From positions 1-16,623 of the forward strand of contig JAAXHV010000173.1 of assembly GCA_012270695.1 (NCBI GenBank): a stretch of 16,623 bases of DNA, read 5' to 3'. The DNA is from Gammaproteobacteria bacterium (lineage in GTDB: Bacteria > Pseudomonadota > Gammaproteobacteria > Eutrophobiales > Eutrophobiaceae). The notes below the pieces were generated by a model. That model saw only the letters and a program-made list of their open reading frames with translations, made no database searches and was not told the DNA's origin. Both the position numbers and the translations under genes were made by a program. Shown here in pieces: positions 1 to 6,828 of this stretch; the first letter of the stretch is position 1, and the number at the start of each line of letters is the position of its first letter.

Positions 1-761
1 CCGGAAATTTCTGCGTAAGCTGCGACCGGCAGGTGGCACCCCCCGTAGAGTCTCCGCGACAAGGCCCTCTCCGCATTCACGCATACCCGGGTCGGTTCAT
101 GGCCCAGCGGCCGCACAAGTTGTAAAACCCGCTGGTCGTTTGTCCTGGTTTCAATGCCCAACGCCCCCTGCCCAATCGCCGGCAGCATTTCTTCCACGCC
201 AAGGTATGAGCTGATCCGGTCCTCCTTGCCCAACCGCTTCATGCCCGCGGCGGCCAGAACCAGCGCATCATAAGCCCCGTTATCCAGTTTTTGCAGCCTG
301 CTCCCCACGTTGCCGCGAATGTCCCGCAGGGCCAACCCCGGGCAGGCTGCATTGAGTTGGCATTGCCGGCGCAAACTGGAAGTCCCGATTACGGCGCCGG
401 CCGGTAACCCGGCCAGGGACGAATAGCGGTTTGATATCAATACGTCCCGCGGGTCCTCTCTTTGCATGATAACCGTTATCGATAAGCCTGCGGGGAGGTC
501 TACGGTCACGTCCTTCATCGAGTGTACGGCCAGGTCGGCCTCGTCATTCAACAACGCCTGCTCCAATTCTTTGACAAACATCCCTTTGCCGCCCATTTCC
601 GCCAGGGATTTGTGCAAAAAACGATCGGGAACAGTCTTTACGGTCTTTATCCCGATGCCCAGGCCCGGGTGCGTTTCCTGTAACCGGGCGCGCACAAATT
701 GCGCCTGCCATAAGGCCAGGGGGCTTTCTCTGGTAACGATACGCAAGTCTGAATTGAGCAT
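1..761 (-). CDS. hemC: Porphobilinogen deaminase (hydroxymethylbilane synthase), 3' end cut by window
   Basis: The enzyme joins four porphobilinogen molecules into hydroxymethylbilane in cytosolic heme synthesis. The reverse strand reads from ATG at 761 without a stop to base 1, giving 253 complete codons of a protein usually near 310 residues. The N-terminus has the family pattern RIVTRESPLALWQA (about residues 7-20), followed by KGMFVKELE, HSMKDV and GTSSLRRQ with its substrate-binding arginines. The motif YGGCHLPV puts a cysteine at residue 242 (codon at 36-38), exactly the position that carries the dipyrromethane cofactor in E. coli HemC. The gene is divergent from gshB. The segment just upstream of the start is a half copy of the dispersed repeat described below, and it supplies the GGTGAG that may act as ribosome-binding site. 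Identification is secure; the C-terminal domain lies outside the window. Confidence 0.97.
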   Translation of the reverse strand, partial: MLNSDLRIVTRESPLALWQAQFVRARLQETHPGLGIGIKTVKTVPDRFLHKSLAEMGGKGMFVKELEQALLNDEADLAVHSMKDVTVDLPAGLSITVIMQREDPRDVLISNRYSSLAGLPAGAVIGTSSLRRQCQLNAACPGLALRDIRGNVGSRLQKLDNGAYDALVLAAAGMKRLGKEDRISSYLGVEEMLPAIGQGALGIETRTNDQRVLQLVRPLGHEPTRVCVNAERALSRRLYGGCHLPVAAYAEIS

Positions 762-764
762 CAA

Positions 765-781
765 CCCGGATTTCTCACCAG
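765..781. repeat. Half copy of dispersed inverted-repeat element (copy C)
   Basis: This 17-base stretch, CCCGGATTTCTCACCAG, matches the left arm of the element at 3968-4014 with a single difference (CTC versus CTT) over the 16 bases they share. It also matches the left arm at 10883. No right arm follows. It sits just upstream of the hemC start, so on the reverse strand it forms the 5' leader and possible ribosome-binding region of hemC. Confidence 0.5.
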
Positions 782-956
782 TTCGCTTGTTGCCATCGGA
801 TACTTTTTTGCTGTCAATGAGTTACGGTAATATGTCCATTATGCTAACAGAACAGGCCACGCTTGATGCGCCCTCACCCCTTTGTTCACGGCCTGCGCGC
901 CAGGTCCGCAGCGGTTATTGACCTTATAATGGTCCTGGTAGCCGTGTATAAGGGCT

Positions 957-984
957 TTGACCTCATATACAATCTGGATACACT
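957..984 (+). promoter_or_regulatory. Candidate sigma-70 promoter for gshB operon
   Basis: TTGACC at 957-962 and TACACT at 979-984 are separated by 16 bases, which predicts a transcript start near 991 and a leader of about 38 bases before the gshB ATG. A perfect TATAAT also lies further upstream at 925-930, but without a good -35 box. This is motif matching only. Confidence 0.4.
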
Positions 985-1028
985 AACAGGGTAGACGATA
1001 TTTATTCAACTTTGCCGGGGTTTTGCAG

Positions 1029-1979
1029 ATGAAGCTGGGCGTAATCATGGACCCTATTGCCGGGATCAAGGTCGAAAAAGACACGACCCTGGCATTGCTG
1101 CTCGCGGCCCAACGCAGGGAATGGGAAATATATTATATGGAGATGAAGGACGTTTATCTCACCGGCAATAGCGCGCGGGCAAACGCCCGCGTCATGACGG
1201 TCGCAGATGATTTATCTGATTGGTATCACTACAAGCGCCGGATTGAGTTGGCGCTCTCGGAGCTGGACGTGATCCTGATGCGCAAGGACCCTCCCTTCAA
1301 TATGGAATACATCTATATGACCTATATCCTGGAACACGCGGCAGCCTGCGGAACGCTTGTCATCAACGACCCGGCCGCCCTGCGCGAGGTGAATGAAAAA
1401 GTCTATATCACCCAGTTCCCACAGTGTATAGCACCCACTTTTATCAGCCGTGACTCGCAGCAAATACACGCTTTCATGGAACAACACGGGCAAACCGTGC
1501 TCAAGCCTCTTGACGGGATGGGAGGCGCCTCGGTTTTTCGCGTTGACAAGGAGGATGCCAACAAGAACGTCATCGTAGAGACCTTAACCCGAAACTCGCA
1601 ACGCTTTATTATGGCGCAACAGTACCTGCCGGCAATCGAACGAGGTGACAAACGCATCCTGTTGATTGACGGCCTGCCGCTGGAACATGCGTTGGCGCGC
1701 ATCCCGAAATCCGGCGAGATACGGGGGAACCTGGCCGCCGGCGGCACCGGCAAGGGCATTGACCTGTCCGAACGGGACTATTGGATCTGTGAGCAAGTAG
1801 GCCCGAGATTGCGCGCTATGGGGTTGGTGTTTGTCGGTCTGGACGTTATCGGTGACTACCTGACGGAGATCAACGTGACCAGTCCGACCTGCTTAAGGGA
1901 ACTGGACCGGATCTACGGACTGGATATTGCAGGGAAGGTAATGGGTTGCATTGCCGAAAAGTTGAGGCTGCGGGCTTGA
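1029..1979 (+). CDS. gshB: Glutathione synthetase
   Basis: GshB performs the ATP-dependent ligation of gamma-glutamylcysteine and glycine to form glutathione in the cytosol. From ATG 1029 the product is 316 residues, the same length as E. coli GshB. A TTG two codons earlier (1023) is possible but unlikely. The ATP-grasp landmarks are in order: RKDPPF at 85-90, LKPLDGMGG at 158-166, RIPKSGEIRGN at 224-234, AAGGTGKG at 236-243, and the metal/substrate segment EINVTSPT at 280-287. A short GGGG lies eight bases upstream of the ATG. The gene begins a long same-strand run and is followed after 35 bases by a TonB-type gene, the same gshB-tonB-yqgE-yqgF order seen in Pseudomonas. Nothing looks degenerate. 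Confidence 0.98.
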   Translation: MKLGVIMDPIAGIKVEKDTTLALLLAAQRREWEIYYMEMKDVYLTGNSARANARVMTVADDLSDWYHYKRRIELALSELDVILMRKDPPFNMEYIYMTYILEHAAACGTLVINDPAALREVNEKVYITQFPQCIAPTFISRDSQQIHAFMEQHGQTVLKPLDGMGGASVFRVDKEDANKNVIVETLTRNSQRFIMAQQYLPAIERGDKRILLIDGLPLEHALARIPKSGEIRGNLAAGGTGKGIDLSERDYWICEQVGPRLRAMGLVFVGLDVIGDYLTEINVTSPTCLRELDRIYGLDIAGKVMGCIAEKLRLRA

Positions 1980-2014
1980 ACGATTCCCTGGCAATACGCC
2001 CGCAGCGGAATCAA

Positions 2015-2932
2015 ATGGAACTGGCTTTCTCACCGGCCCGTGCCCCTGACACAAAGCGCCCGAAGCTGACTCCGGAGGACCGGCTGAGCCTGACAATTTG
2101 TCTTGCCCTCATCATCCATGCCCTGATCATTCTGGGGATTGTTTTTGTGCCGGAAGATAAAATCAACCCGCGCTACGAATCCATGGAGGTCGTACTGGTG
2201 CAACAAACCAGTGAGCCGGAAGAGGATGCAGATGTCCTGGCACAGGCGAGCCTGCGCGGGGGCGGGGATATGTCGGAGGAGGCTGTCCCGGCATCGCCCC
2301 TGCCGCCCCTCCCGAATCAGGAAAGCCCTGAAGTTGCCACCCCTGCAGAAACACAATCGCATGAATCACTTACGGAATCTGAGACGCCCGATGCTACGCC
2401 GGCTGATGATGCCGTTAAGTCTGTGACTGTCGAAGTGCAAAAAGCCGCGGCCGCAGTAGAGGAGAGCGCGGATAAACCCGATACAAACCGCCCAAGCGCT
2501 ACCGAACTGATGAGCAGCAGCCTGAAGATGGCCGCCTTGAGTTCGGAGGTAGAACGTAAACTGGAAAGCAAAGCAAACCGCCCGAAAAGAACGTTCATAT
2601 CAGCCAGTACCCGCGAATACAAATATGCGGCTTACATGGAAGCGTGGCGAGCAAAAGTGGAACGCGTGGGGAACCTGAATTACCCGGAGGAAGCCAGGAG
2701 AAACAATATTTCCGGGCAACTGGTCCTGGACGTGGCGTTAAATCCGGACGGCAAGATAAATCAGATTACCATCCGTCAATCCTCAGGCCATAAGGTGCTG
2801 GATGACGCCGCAATCAGGATCGTTGAACTGGCGGCGCCGTATGCGCGTTTCCCCGAGGCAATCCGCGCTGATACCGATATCCTGCACATCACCAGGACCT
2901 GGCAGTTTCTTGATCAACGCGGTTTCAGGTAG
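2015..2932 (+). CDS. tonB: TonB-family energy transducer
   Basis: The product is 305 residues from ATG 2015. An in-frame TTG at 1946 overlaps gshB and is less likely. It has a short cytoplasmic N-terminus, one membrane anchor at about residues 24-45 that includes a histidine (residue 35) of the kind TonB proteins use, a long acidic Pro/Glu/Ala-rich periplasmic linker, and a C-terminal TonB domain beginning near LNYPEEAR and running through GQLVLDVALNPDGKI and DDAAIRIVELAAP. TonB proteins transmit proton-motive force, through ExbB/ExbD, to outer-membrane receptors; ExbB/D are not in the window. The linker has less of the Lys-Pro/Glu-Pro repeat than classical TonB. The gene lies where Pseudomonas has its gshB-linked TonB paralogue, so a specialised role rather than siderophore uptake is possible. 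The family is clear; the exact partner is not. Confidence 0.88.
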   Translation: MELAFSPARAPDTKRPKLTPEDRLSLTICLALIIHALIILGIVFVPEDKINPRYESMEVVLVQQTSEPEEDADVLAQASLRGGGDMSEEAVPASPLPPLPNQESPEVATPAETQSHESLTESETPDATPADDAVKSVTVEVQKAAAAVEESADKPDTNRPSATELMSSSLKMAALSSEVERKLESKANRPKRTFISASTREYKYAAYMEAWRAKVERVGNLNYPEEARRNNISGQLVLDVALNPDGKINQITIRQSSGHKVLDDAAIRIVELAAPYARFPEAIRADTDILHITRTWQFLDQRGFR

Positions 2933-2994
2933 TTCGGTAGGTTATTTTATTTCCAGGTGGTATTCTGTCGCTGATACCGATACTATTACAGCTT

Positions 2995-3555
2995 ATGCAG
3001 ATCAGTAACTTCACCAATCAGTTTCTCATTGCTATGCCCAGCCTGAGAGATCCCAATTTTTCCCAAACAGTCACATATATCTGCGCACACAATGAAGATG
3101 GCGCCATGGGACTGGTAATCAACCGACCGGCTAATTGCGAACTGGGCGAAATCCTGGCCCAGATGAAGATGAAACCGGATAATCAATCCATTGCGAAGAT
3201 GCCTGTTTATCAAGGCGGACCAGTCCATACCGACCGGGGATTTGTACTGCACGAACCGGGCAGTCGATGGGATTCTTCGATCAACGTCAGCGAAGCCCTG
3301 GACGTGACGACTTCCCGGGATATATTGCATGCCATTTCGGAAAGTGCAGGGCCGCAACACTTCCTCATTGCCCTGGGTTACGCCGGCTGGTCAGCGGGAC
3401 AACTGGAAGAGGAAATAAAAGAAAACGTCTGGCTTAATGTGTCCGCGGACATGGACATCATTTTCAACACGCCTTGCGAACTGCGCTGGAGCTCGGCGAC
3501 CGCTTTGTTAGGCATCGATCATTACCAGATATCGACGGGTTTCGGAAACGCTTGA
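2995..3555 (+). CDS. yqgE: YqgE/AlgH family protein
   Basis: This is a 186-residue protein, close to the 187 residues of E. coli YqgE. The start of the family is clear: a QFLIAMPSLRDPNFSQTV segment near the N-terminus, GAMGLVINRPA at about 36-46, YQGGPV at 72-77, and ALGYAGWSAGQLEEEI at about 126-141. In Pseudomonas it is called AlgH and was linked to alginate regulation, but its biochemical function is not established. ATG 2995 has no convincing Shine-Dalgarno site. The hexamer TACTAT at 2981-2986 lies eight bases before it. The gene is 62 bases after tonB and only five bases before the yqgF GTG, matching the conserved yqgE-yqgF pairing. Confidence 0.95.
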   Translation: MQISNFTNQFLIAMPSLRDPNFSQTVTYICAHNEDGAMGLVINRPANCELGEILAQMKMKPDNQSIAKMPVYQGGPVHTDRGFVLHEPGSRWDSSINVSEALDVTTSRDILHAISESAGPQHFLIALGYAGWSAGQLEEEIKENVWLNVSADMDIIFNTPCELRWSSATALLGIDHYQISTGFGNA

Positions 3556-3560
3556 TATCA

Positions 3561-3965
3561 GTGTCACAACCTGCCACCCTGCTGTGTTTCGACTTCGGCA
3601 CAAAAAGAATCGGCGTGGCGGTGGGGCAGACGCTGACCGATACGGCCACACCTCTTGAAGTCATCCCTGTTCGTAACAACCGCCCTGATTGGGATCGGAT
3701 CAGCGCGATTATCCGGCAATGGCAGCCTCAGGCCCTGCTTGTGGGAAACCCGTTGAATATGGATGGCAGCCGGCAACAGCTTACTGCGTGCGCCGACAAG
3801 TTCGCCGGTAAACTGCAAGGGCGTTTTCGGCTGCCTGTGCTGCGCGCCGAGGAGCGGCTCACGACTGTCGCGGCCCGGTCCCGACAAAGAGACAAAGAAC
3901 ACATCGATCATGTTGCGGCCCAGGTGATCCTGGAAGGCTGGCTGCAACATGCCGGGGGGCGTTAG
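3561..3965 (+). CDS. yqgF: Holliday junction resolvase-like / pre-16S rRNA nuclease
   Basis: YqgF (RuvX) is a RuvC-like fold nuclease implicated in 16S rRNA 5' processing. I chose GTG 3561, which gives 134 residues (E. coli 138). A TTG at 3552 overlaps the yqgE stop and is the alternative. The catalytic acids are present: D11 in FDFGTKRIGVAVG, E98 in EERLTT, and D116 in HIDHVAA. The substrate loop GNPLNMDGS is at 62-70. The segment between ERLTT and the last aspartate is about eight residues shorter than in E. coli, removing part of the normally flexible loop, with the frame and flanking motifs intact. It is immediately downstream of yqgE, and the gap to pyrR holds a palindromic repeat. Confidence 0.94.
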   Translation: MSQPATLLCFDFGTKRIGVAVGQTLTDTATPLEVIPVRNNRPDWDRISAIIRQWQPQALLVGNPLNMDGSRQQLTACADKFAGKLQGRFRLPVLRAEERLTTVAARSRQRDKEHIDHVAAQVILEGWLQHAGGR

Positions 3966-3967
3966 AC

Positions 3968-4014
3968 CGGATTTCTTACCAGGTGATGCGATGCTTGCGC
4001 CGGTGAGAAATCCG
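3968..4014. repeat. Dispersed inverted-repeat element, copy A
   Basis: Arms CGGATTTCTTACC (3968-3980) and GGTGAGAAATCCG (4002-4014) pair over 13 positions with one G-T wobble, enclosing a 21-base loop. The left half, through GGTGATGCGATG and TGCGCCGG, matches copy B at 10883. The element fills most of the yqgF-pyrR gap and reaches the -35 zone of the predicted pyrR promoter. There is no T-run, so it is not a typical intrinsic terminator. Confidence 0.7.
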
Positions 4015-4024
4015 AACTGGGAGC

Positions 4025-4033
4025 TGTTATAAT
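4025..4033 (+). promoter_or_regulatory. Extended -10 promoter candidate for pyrR operon
   Basis: TGTTATAAT is an extended -10 (TGn plus a perfect TATAAT at 4028-4033). The -35 position (4005-4010, GAGAAA) is poor and lies inside the right arm of repeat copy A. The predicted transcript start is near 4040, giving a leader of about 22 bases before the pyrR ATG, too short for an attenuator. AAGGTG at 4045-4050 is a serviceable ribosome-binding site. Confidence 0.55.
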
Positions 4034-4061
4034 GGCTGACGCATAAGGTGATCGCTGAAAT

Positions 4062-4571
4062 ATGCCGGAAAATAATTTTGATGTCCAGCAACTGATCCGG
4101 ACTTTGAAATCCGGCCTGGATCAATATTTACAGGAACACAACAGAAACGATCCCTTATTTGTCGGTATCCATTCCGGCGGCGTGTGGATAGCACAACGAT
4201 TACACGAGTTGTTCGGTTCCACCCAGCCACTTGGTATGCTGAATATCGCATTCTACCGGGATGATTTCAGCCGCATCGGCCTGCACCCGCTGGTGACGCC
4301 TTCCAGCCTGCCCTTTGATGTCACCGACCGCCACGTAATTTTAATCGATGACGTGCTTTACACCGGCCGAACCGTGCGCGCGGCCATGAACGAATTATTC
4401 GACTACGGCAGGGTGGCGAGCATCTGCCTGGCGGTATTGGTTGACCGCAGCGGCAGAGAATTACCCATACGGGCTGACGTAACCGGAAAGCATCTCGACC
4501 TTAAAGCAAACCAGCATATCAAGCTCTCAGGCCCGGAACCCCTGGCGCTGGAAATCACTACGGTAGAATGA
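4062..4571 (+). CDS. pyrR: PyrR bifunctional regulator / uracil phosphoribosyltransferase
   Basis: PyrR senses PRPP and UMP and regulates pyrimidine genes; many members also convert uracil plus PRPP to UMP. The 169-residue product has the type I phosphoribosyltransferase fold. The PRPP loop VILIDDVLYTGRT is at 92-104, the N-terminal FVGIHSGGVWIAQRL segment at 33-47, and a PLGMLNIAFYRDD segment at 56-68. In Gram-positive bacteria PyrR binds pyr leader mRNA; in Pseudomonas the same gene heads the pyrB-pyrC' operon. Here there is no leader long enough for an antiterminator, so leader-RNA control of this operon is not supported by sequence. The stop codon overlaps the pyrB start (ATGA), so translation is coupled. 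Confidence 0.95.
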   Translation: MPENNFDVQQLIRTLKSGLDQYLQEHNRNDPLFVGIHSGGVWIAQRLHELFGSTQPLGMLNIAFYRDDFSRIGLHPLVTPSSLPFDVTDRHVILIDDVLYTGRTVRAAMNELFDYGRVASICLAVLVDRSGRELPIRADVTGKHLDLKANQHIKLSGPEPLALEITTVE

Positions 4572-5548
4572 CGGTTCACTCTATTCAGCTGGACCAGCAT
4601 GGCAACCTCAAGCATTTCCTGACAACGGAAGGCCTCAGCCGCCAAATTCTGACAAGTATCCTCGATTATGCCGAATCTTTCGCCGGTGTAAGCGGTCGCG
4701 CAGTAAAAAAGGTACCGTTATTGCGCGGCAAAACCGTAGCCAACCTGTTCTTTGAATCAAGTACCCGAACCCGTACTACATTTGAGTTGGCAGCCAAACG
4801 TTTGTCCGCCGACGTGCTGAATATCAATATCGCCACCTCAGCGACCAATAAAGGCGAAACGCTGCAGGACACCTTGCACACTTTGGAAGCCATGCATTGC
4901 GATATGTTCGTGGTGCGTCACGGCAACAGTGGGGCCGCGCATTTCATTGCCGGTCAGGTAGCGGAGAACGTCCATGTCATCAACGCGGGGGATGGCCGCC
5001 ACGCCCACCCGACCCAGGCCATGCTGGACATGTTCACCATCCGCCGGCATAAGCCGGATTTTGCGTCCTTGCGGGTGGCCATTGTCGGGGATATTGCCCA
5101 CTCACGGGTTGCCCGTTCAGAGATACATGCGCTCAATATTCTCGGGGTAAGCGATATTCGCGTCATTGCGCCCAAAACCCTGCTCCCGGAAAACATTGAA
5201 AGCCTGGGAGTGCAGGTATTTCATGATTTGACCGAGGGATTGCAAGACGTTGACGTCATTGCCATGCTGCGCCTGCAACGGGAACGTATCAGCAATGCCG
5301 TGCTTCCCAGCGAGGCGGAGTATTTCCACTGTTTCGGCCTCACCGAGGCACGCCTGCGCGTGGCCAGGCCCGACGCGATCGTTATGCACCCCGGTCCGAT
5401 TAATCGGGGAATCGAGATTGATTCGCAGGTTGCCGACGGCGACAGGTCGGTCATTTTACAACAGGTCAGCCACGGCATAGCCATACGTATGGCTGTCATG
5501 GCCATGGTCATGGGCGCCGCGCCTGATACCTTGAAGGGGGGCAACTGA
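4568..5548 (+). CDS. pyrB: Aspartate carbamoyltransferase catalytic chain
   Basis: PyrB catalyses carbamoyl phosphate plus aspartate to carbamoyl aspartate, the committed step of pyrimidine synthesis. The product is 326 residues. The carbamoyl-phosphate site FESSTRTRTTFE is at 62-73, the neighbouring-subunit lysine is in TNKGET (K95), HPTQAMLD is at 147-154, the aspartate-binding LRLQRER is at 234-240, and HPGPINRG is at 274-281. The N-terminal extension relative to E. coli resembles the Pseudomonas-type enzyme, which assembles as a dodecamer with an inactive dihydroorotase homologue and does not use PyrI. The next gene, overlapping by one base (TGATG), encodes exactly such a homologue, so the same assembly is likely here. 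Confidence 0.97.
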   Translation: MTVHSIQLDQHGNLKHFLTTEGLSRQILTSILDYAESFAGVSGRAVKKVPLLRGKTVANLFFESSTRTRTTFELAAKRLSADVLNINIATSATNKGETLQDTLHTLEAMHCDMFVVRHGNSGAAHFIAGQVAENVHVINAGDGRHAHPTQAMLDMFTIRRHKPDFASLRVAIVGDIAHSRVARSEIHALNILGVSDIRVIAPKTLLPENIESLGVQVFHDLTEGLQDVDVIAMLRLQRERISNAVLPSEAEYFHCFGLTEARLRVARPDAIVMHPGPINRGIEIDSQVADGDRSVILQQVSHGIAIRMAVMAMVMGAAPDTLKGGN

Positions 5549-6828
5549 TGCGTATATGCATCAGCAACGGCCACCTGATCTGTCCCGATCAACTGCTCGA
5601 CGGGCAAGGCAACCTGTACGTTGCAAACGGCAGGATCGTCTCTGCCGGCAAGCAGATAGACAGCTTCACCGCAGATCTTGAAATCGCGCTGGATGGGCAG
5701 TACGTTTGTCCGGGAATTGTCGACCTGAGCGTACACACCCGCGAGCCGGGATTCGAACATAAGGCCACCATCAGGTCTGAAACGGAGGCCGCCGTCCGCT
5801 CCGGAGTAACCAGCATGGTGTGTCCGCCAAATACCCGTCCCGTAACGGACACCCCGGCGGTCGTCGAGCTTATCCATCAACGCCAATCCCGGTTCGACAA
5901 GACACGCATATACCCGCTTGGCGCCCTGACCAAAGGTCTTGACGGGCAACAATTAACTGAAGTGGCGGCCCTCAGGGATGCCGGCTGTGTCGGTTTGTCG
6001 AACGCCGATAAACCGATCGTCGATACGGAAGTGTTGCGCCGCGCATTTGAATACGCCGCCGGGTTTGACCTGCCCGTTTTTATCCACCCGGAAGACAGTT
6101 ATCTGAGAAATCAAGGTGTCATGCACGAAGGCAAAATCAGCACGCGCCTGGGGCTGCCCGGGATTCCGGAAACCGCGGAGACGATAGCCATCAGCCGCGC
6201 GCTGTTGTTGATCGAACAGACCGGGGTGACTGCACATTTCTGCCGTCTGTCTTGCGCGCGCAGTGTGGAACTCATTGGCGCAGCTAAACGTCAAGGGCTG
6301 CCGGTCACGGCGGATGTCGGCATTTGTTACCTGTACCTCACGGAACTCGACGTTGACGGCTTCAATTCCCAATGCCGCCTGTGGCCGCCCCTGCGTACCG
6401 ACCGGGACCGGCAGGCACTGCTGGACGGGCTGATGTCGGGTGTCATCGACGCTATCTGTTCGGACCATCAGCCCCATGATGAAGACGCCAAAGCCGCGCC
6501 TTTCAGCAGTACCGAACCCGGCGCATCAACGCTGGAAGTGCTGGCGCCGCTGTCTTTTAACCTGGCTGCTACTCGCGGCTTCAACCCGGAACAAATCGTG
6601 CGCGCCCTCACCTGCCGGCCGGCTTCCATCATAGGCCTTAGCGCAGGGAGCCTGGCCAGCGGCGCGCCTGCCGACCTGTTTATCTTCGATAACAACCAGC
6701 AGTGGACCGTCAAGGCTGAAAAATTAACCAGTGCCGGGAAAAACACGCCTTTTGACGACTGGGAGATGGTGGGCAAAGTCAGCCATACGCTAGTCGGCGG
6801 CAAGCTGGTGTTCCAGGACACAAACTGA
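5548..6828 (+). CDS. pyrC': Dihydroorotase-like protein PyrC', probably non-catalytic
   Basis: This 426-residue protein has the class I dihydroorotase fold but lacks key metal ligands. The metal-binding HxH of the DLHVHLREPG motif reads DLSVHTREPG here, with S61 replacing the first histidine and only H63 kept. The conserved histidine of the HVST-type motif is R233 in FCRLSCARSVE. H180 (FIHPED) and D306 (CSDHQPH) remain. I verified the S61 codon (AGC) directly. In Pseudomonas the equivalent PyrC' is inactive and is required as a structural partner of PyrB in the dodecameric carbamoyltransferase; by homology and operon position I infer the same role. A working dihydroorotase must then be encoded elsewhere. 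The gene overlaps pyrB upstream and pyrK downstream by one base each. Confidence 0.93.
   Translation: MRICISNGHLICPDQLLDGQGNLYVANGRIVSAGKQIDSFTADLEIALDGQYVCPGIVDLSVHTREPGFEHKATIRSETEAAVRSGVTSMVCPPNTRPVTDTPAVVELIHQRQSRFDKTRIYPLGALTKGLDGQQLTEVAALRDAGCVGLSNADKPIVDTEVLRRAFEYAAGFDLPVFIHPEDSYLRNQGVMHEGKISTRLGLPGIPETAETIAISRALLLIEQTGVTAHFCRLSCARSVELIGAAKRQGLPVTADVGICYLYLTELDVDGFNSQCRLWPPLRTDRDRQALLDGLMSGVIDAICSDHQPHDEDAKAAPFSSTEPGASTLEVLAPLSFNLAATRGFNPEQIVRALTCRPASIIGLSAGSLASGAPADLFIFDNNQQWTVKAEKLTSAGKNTPFDDWEMVGKVSHTLVGGKLVFQDTN

Noticed and set aside
789..817. Perfect TTGACA (812-817, reverse strand) as a hemC -35 box
   Set aside because: No acceptable -10 hexamer lies 16-18 bases downstream, so I did not annotate a promoter.
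466..921. Forward reading frame of 151 codons across the hemC region
   Set aside because: It lies antisense to hemC, has no family features, and the hemC frame on the reverse strand has clear motifs, including the cofactor cysteine.
2027..2037. TTTCTCACCGG in the start of the TonB-family gene, similar to the repeat arms
   Set aside because: Only about 11 bases match, no second arm follows, and it lies in coding sequence.
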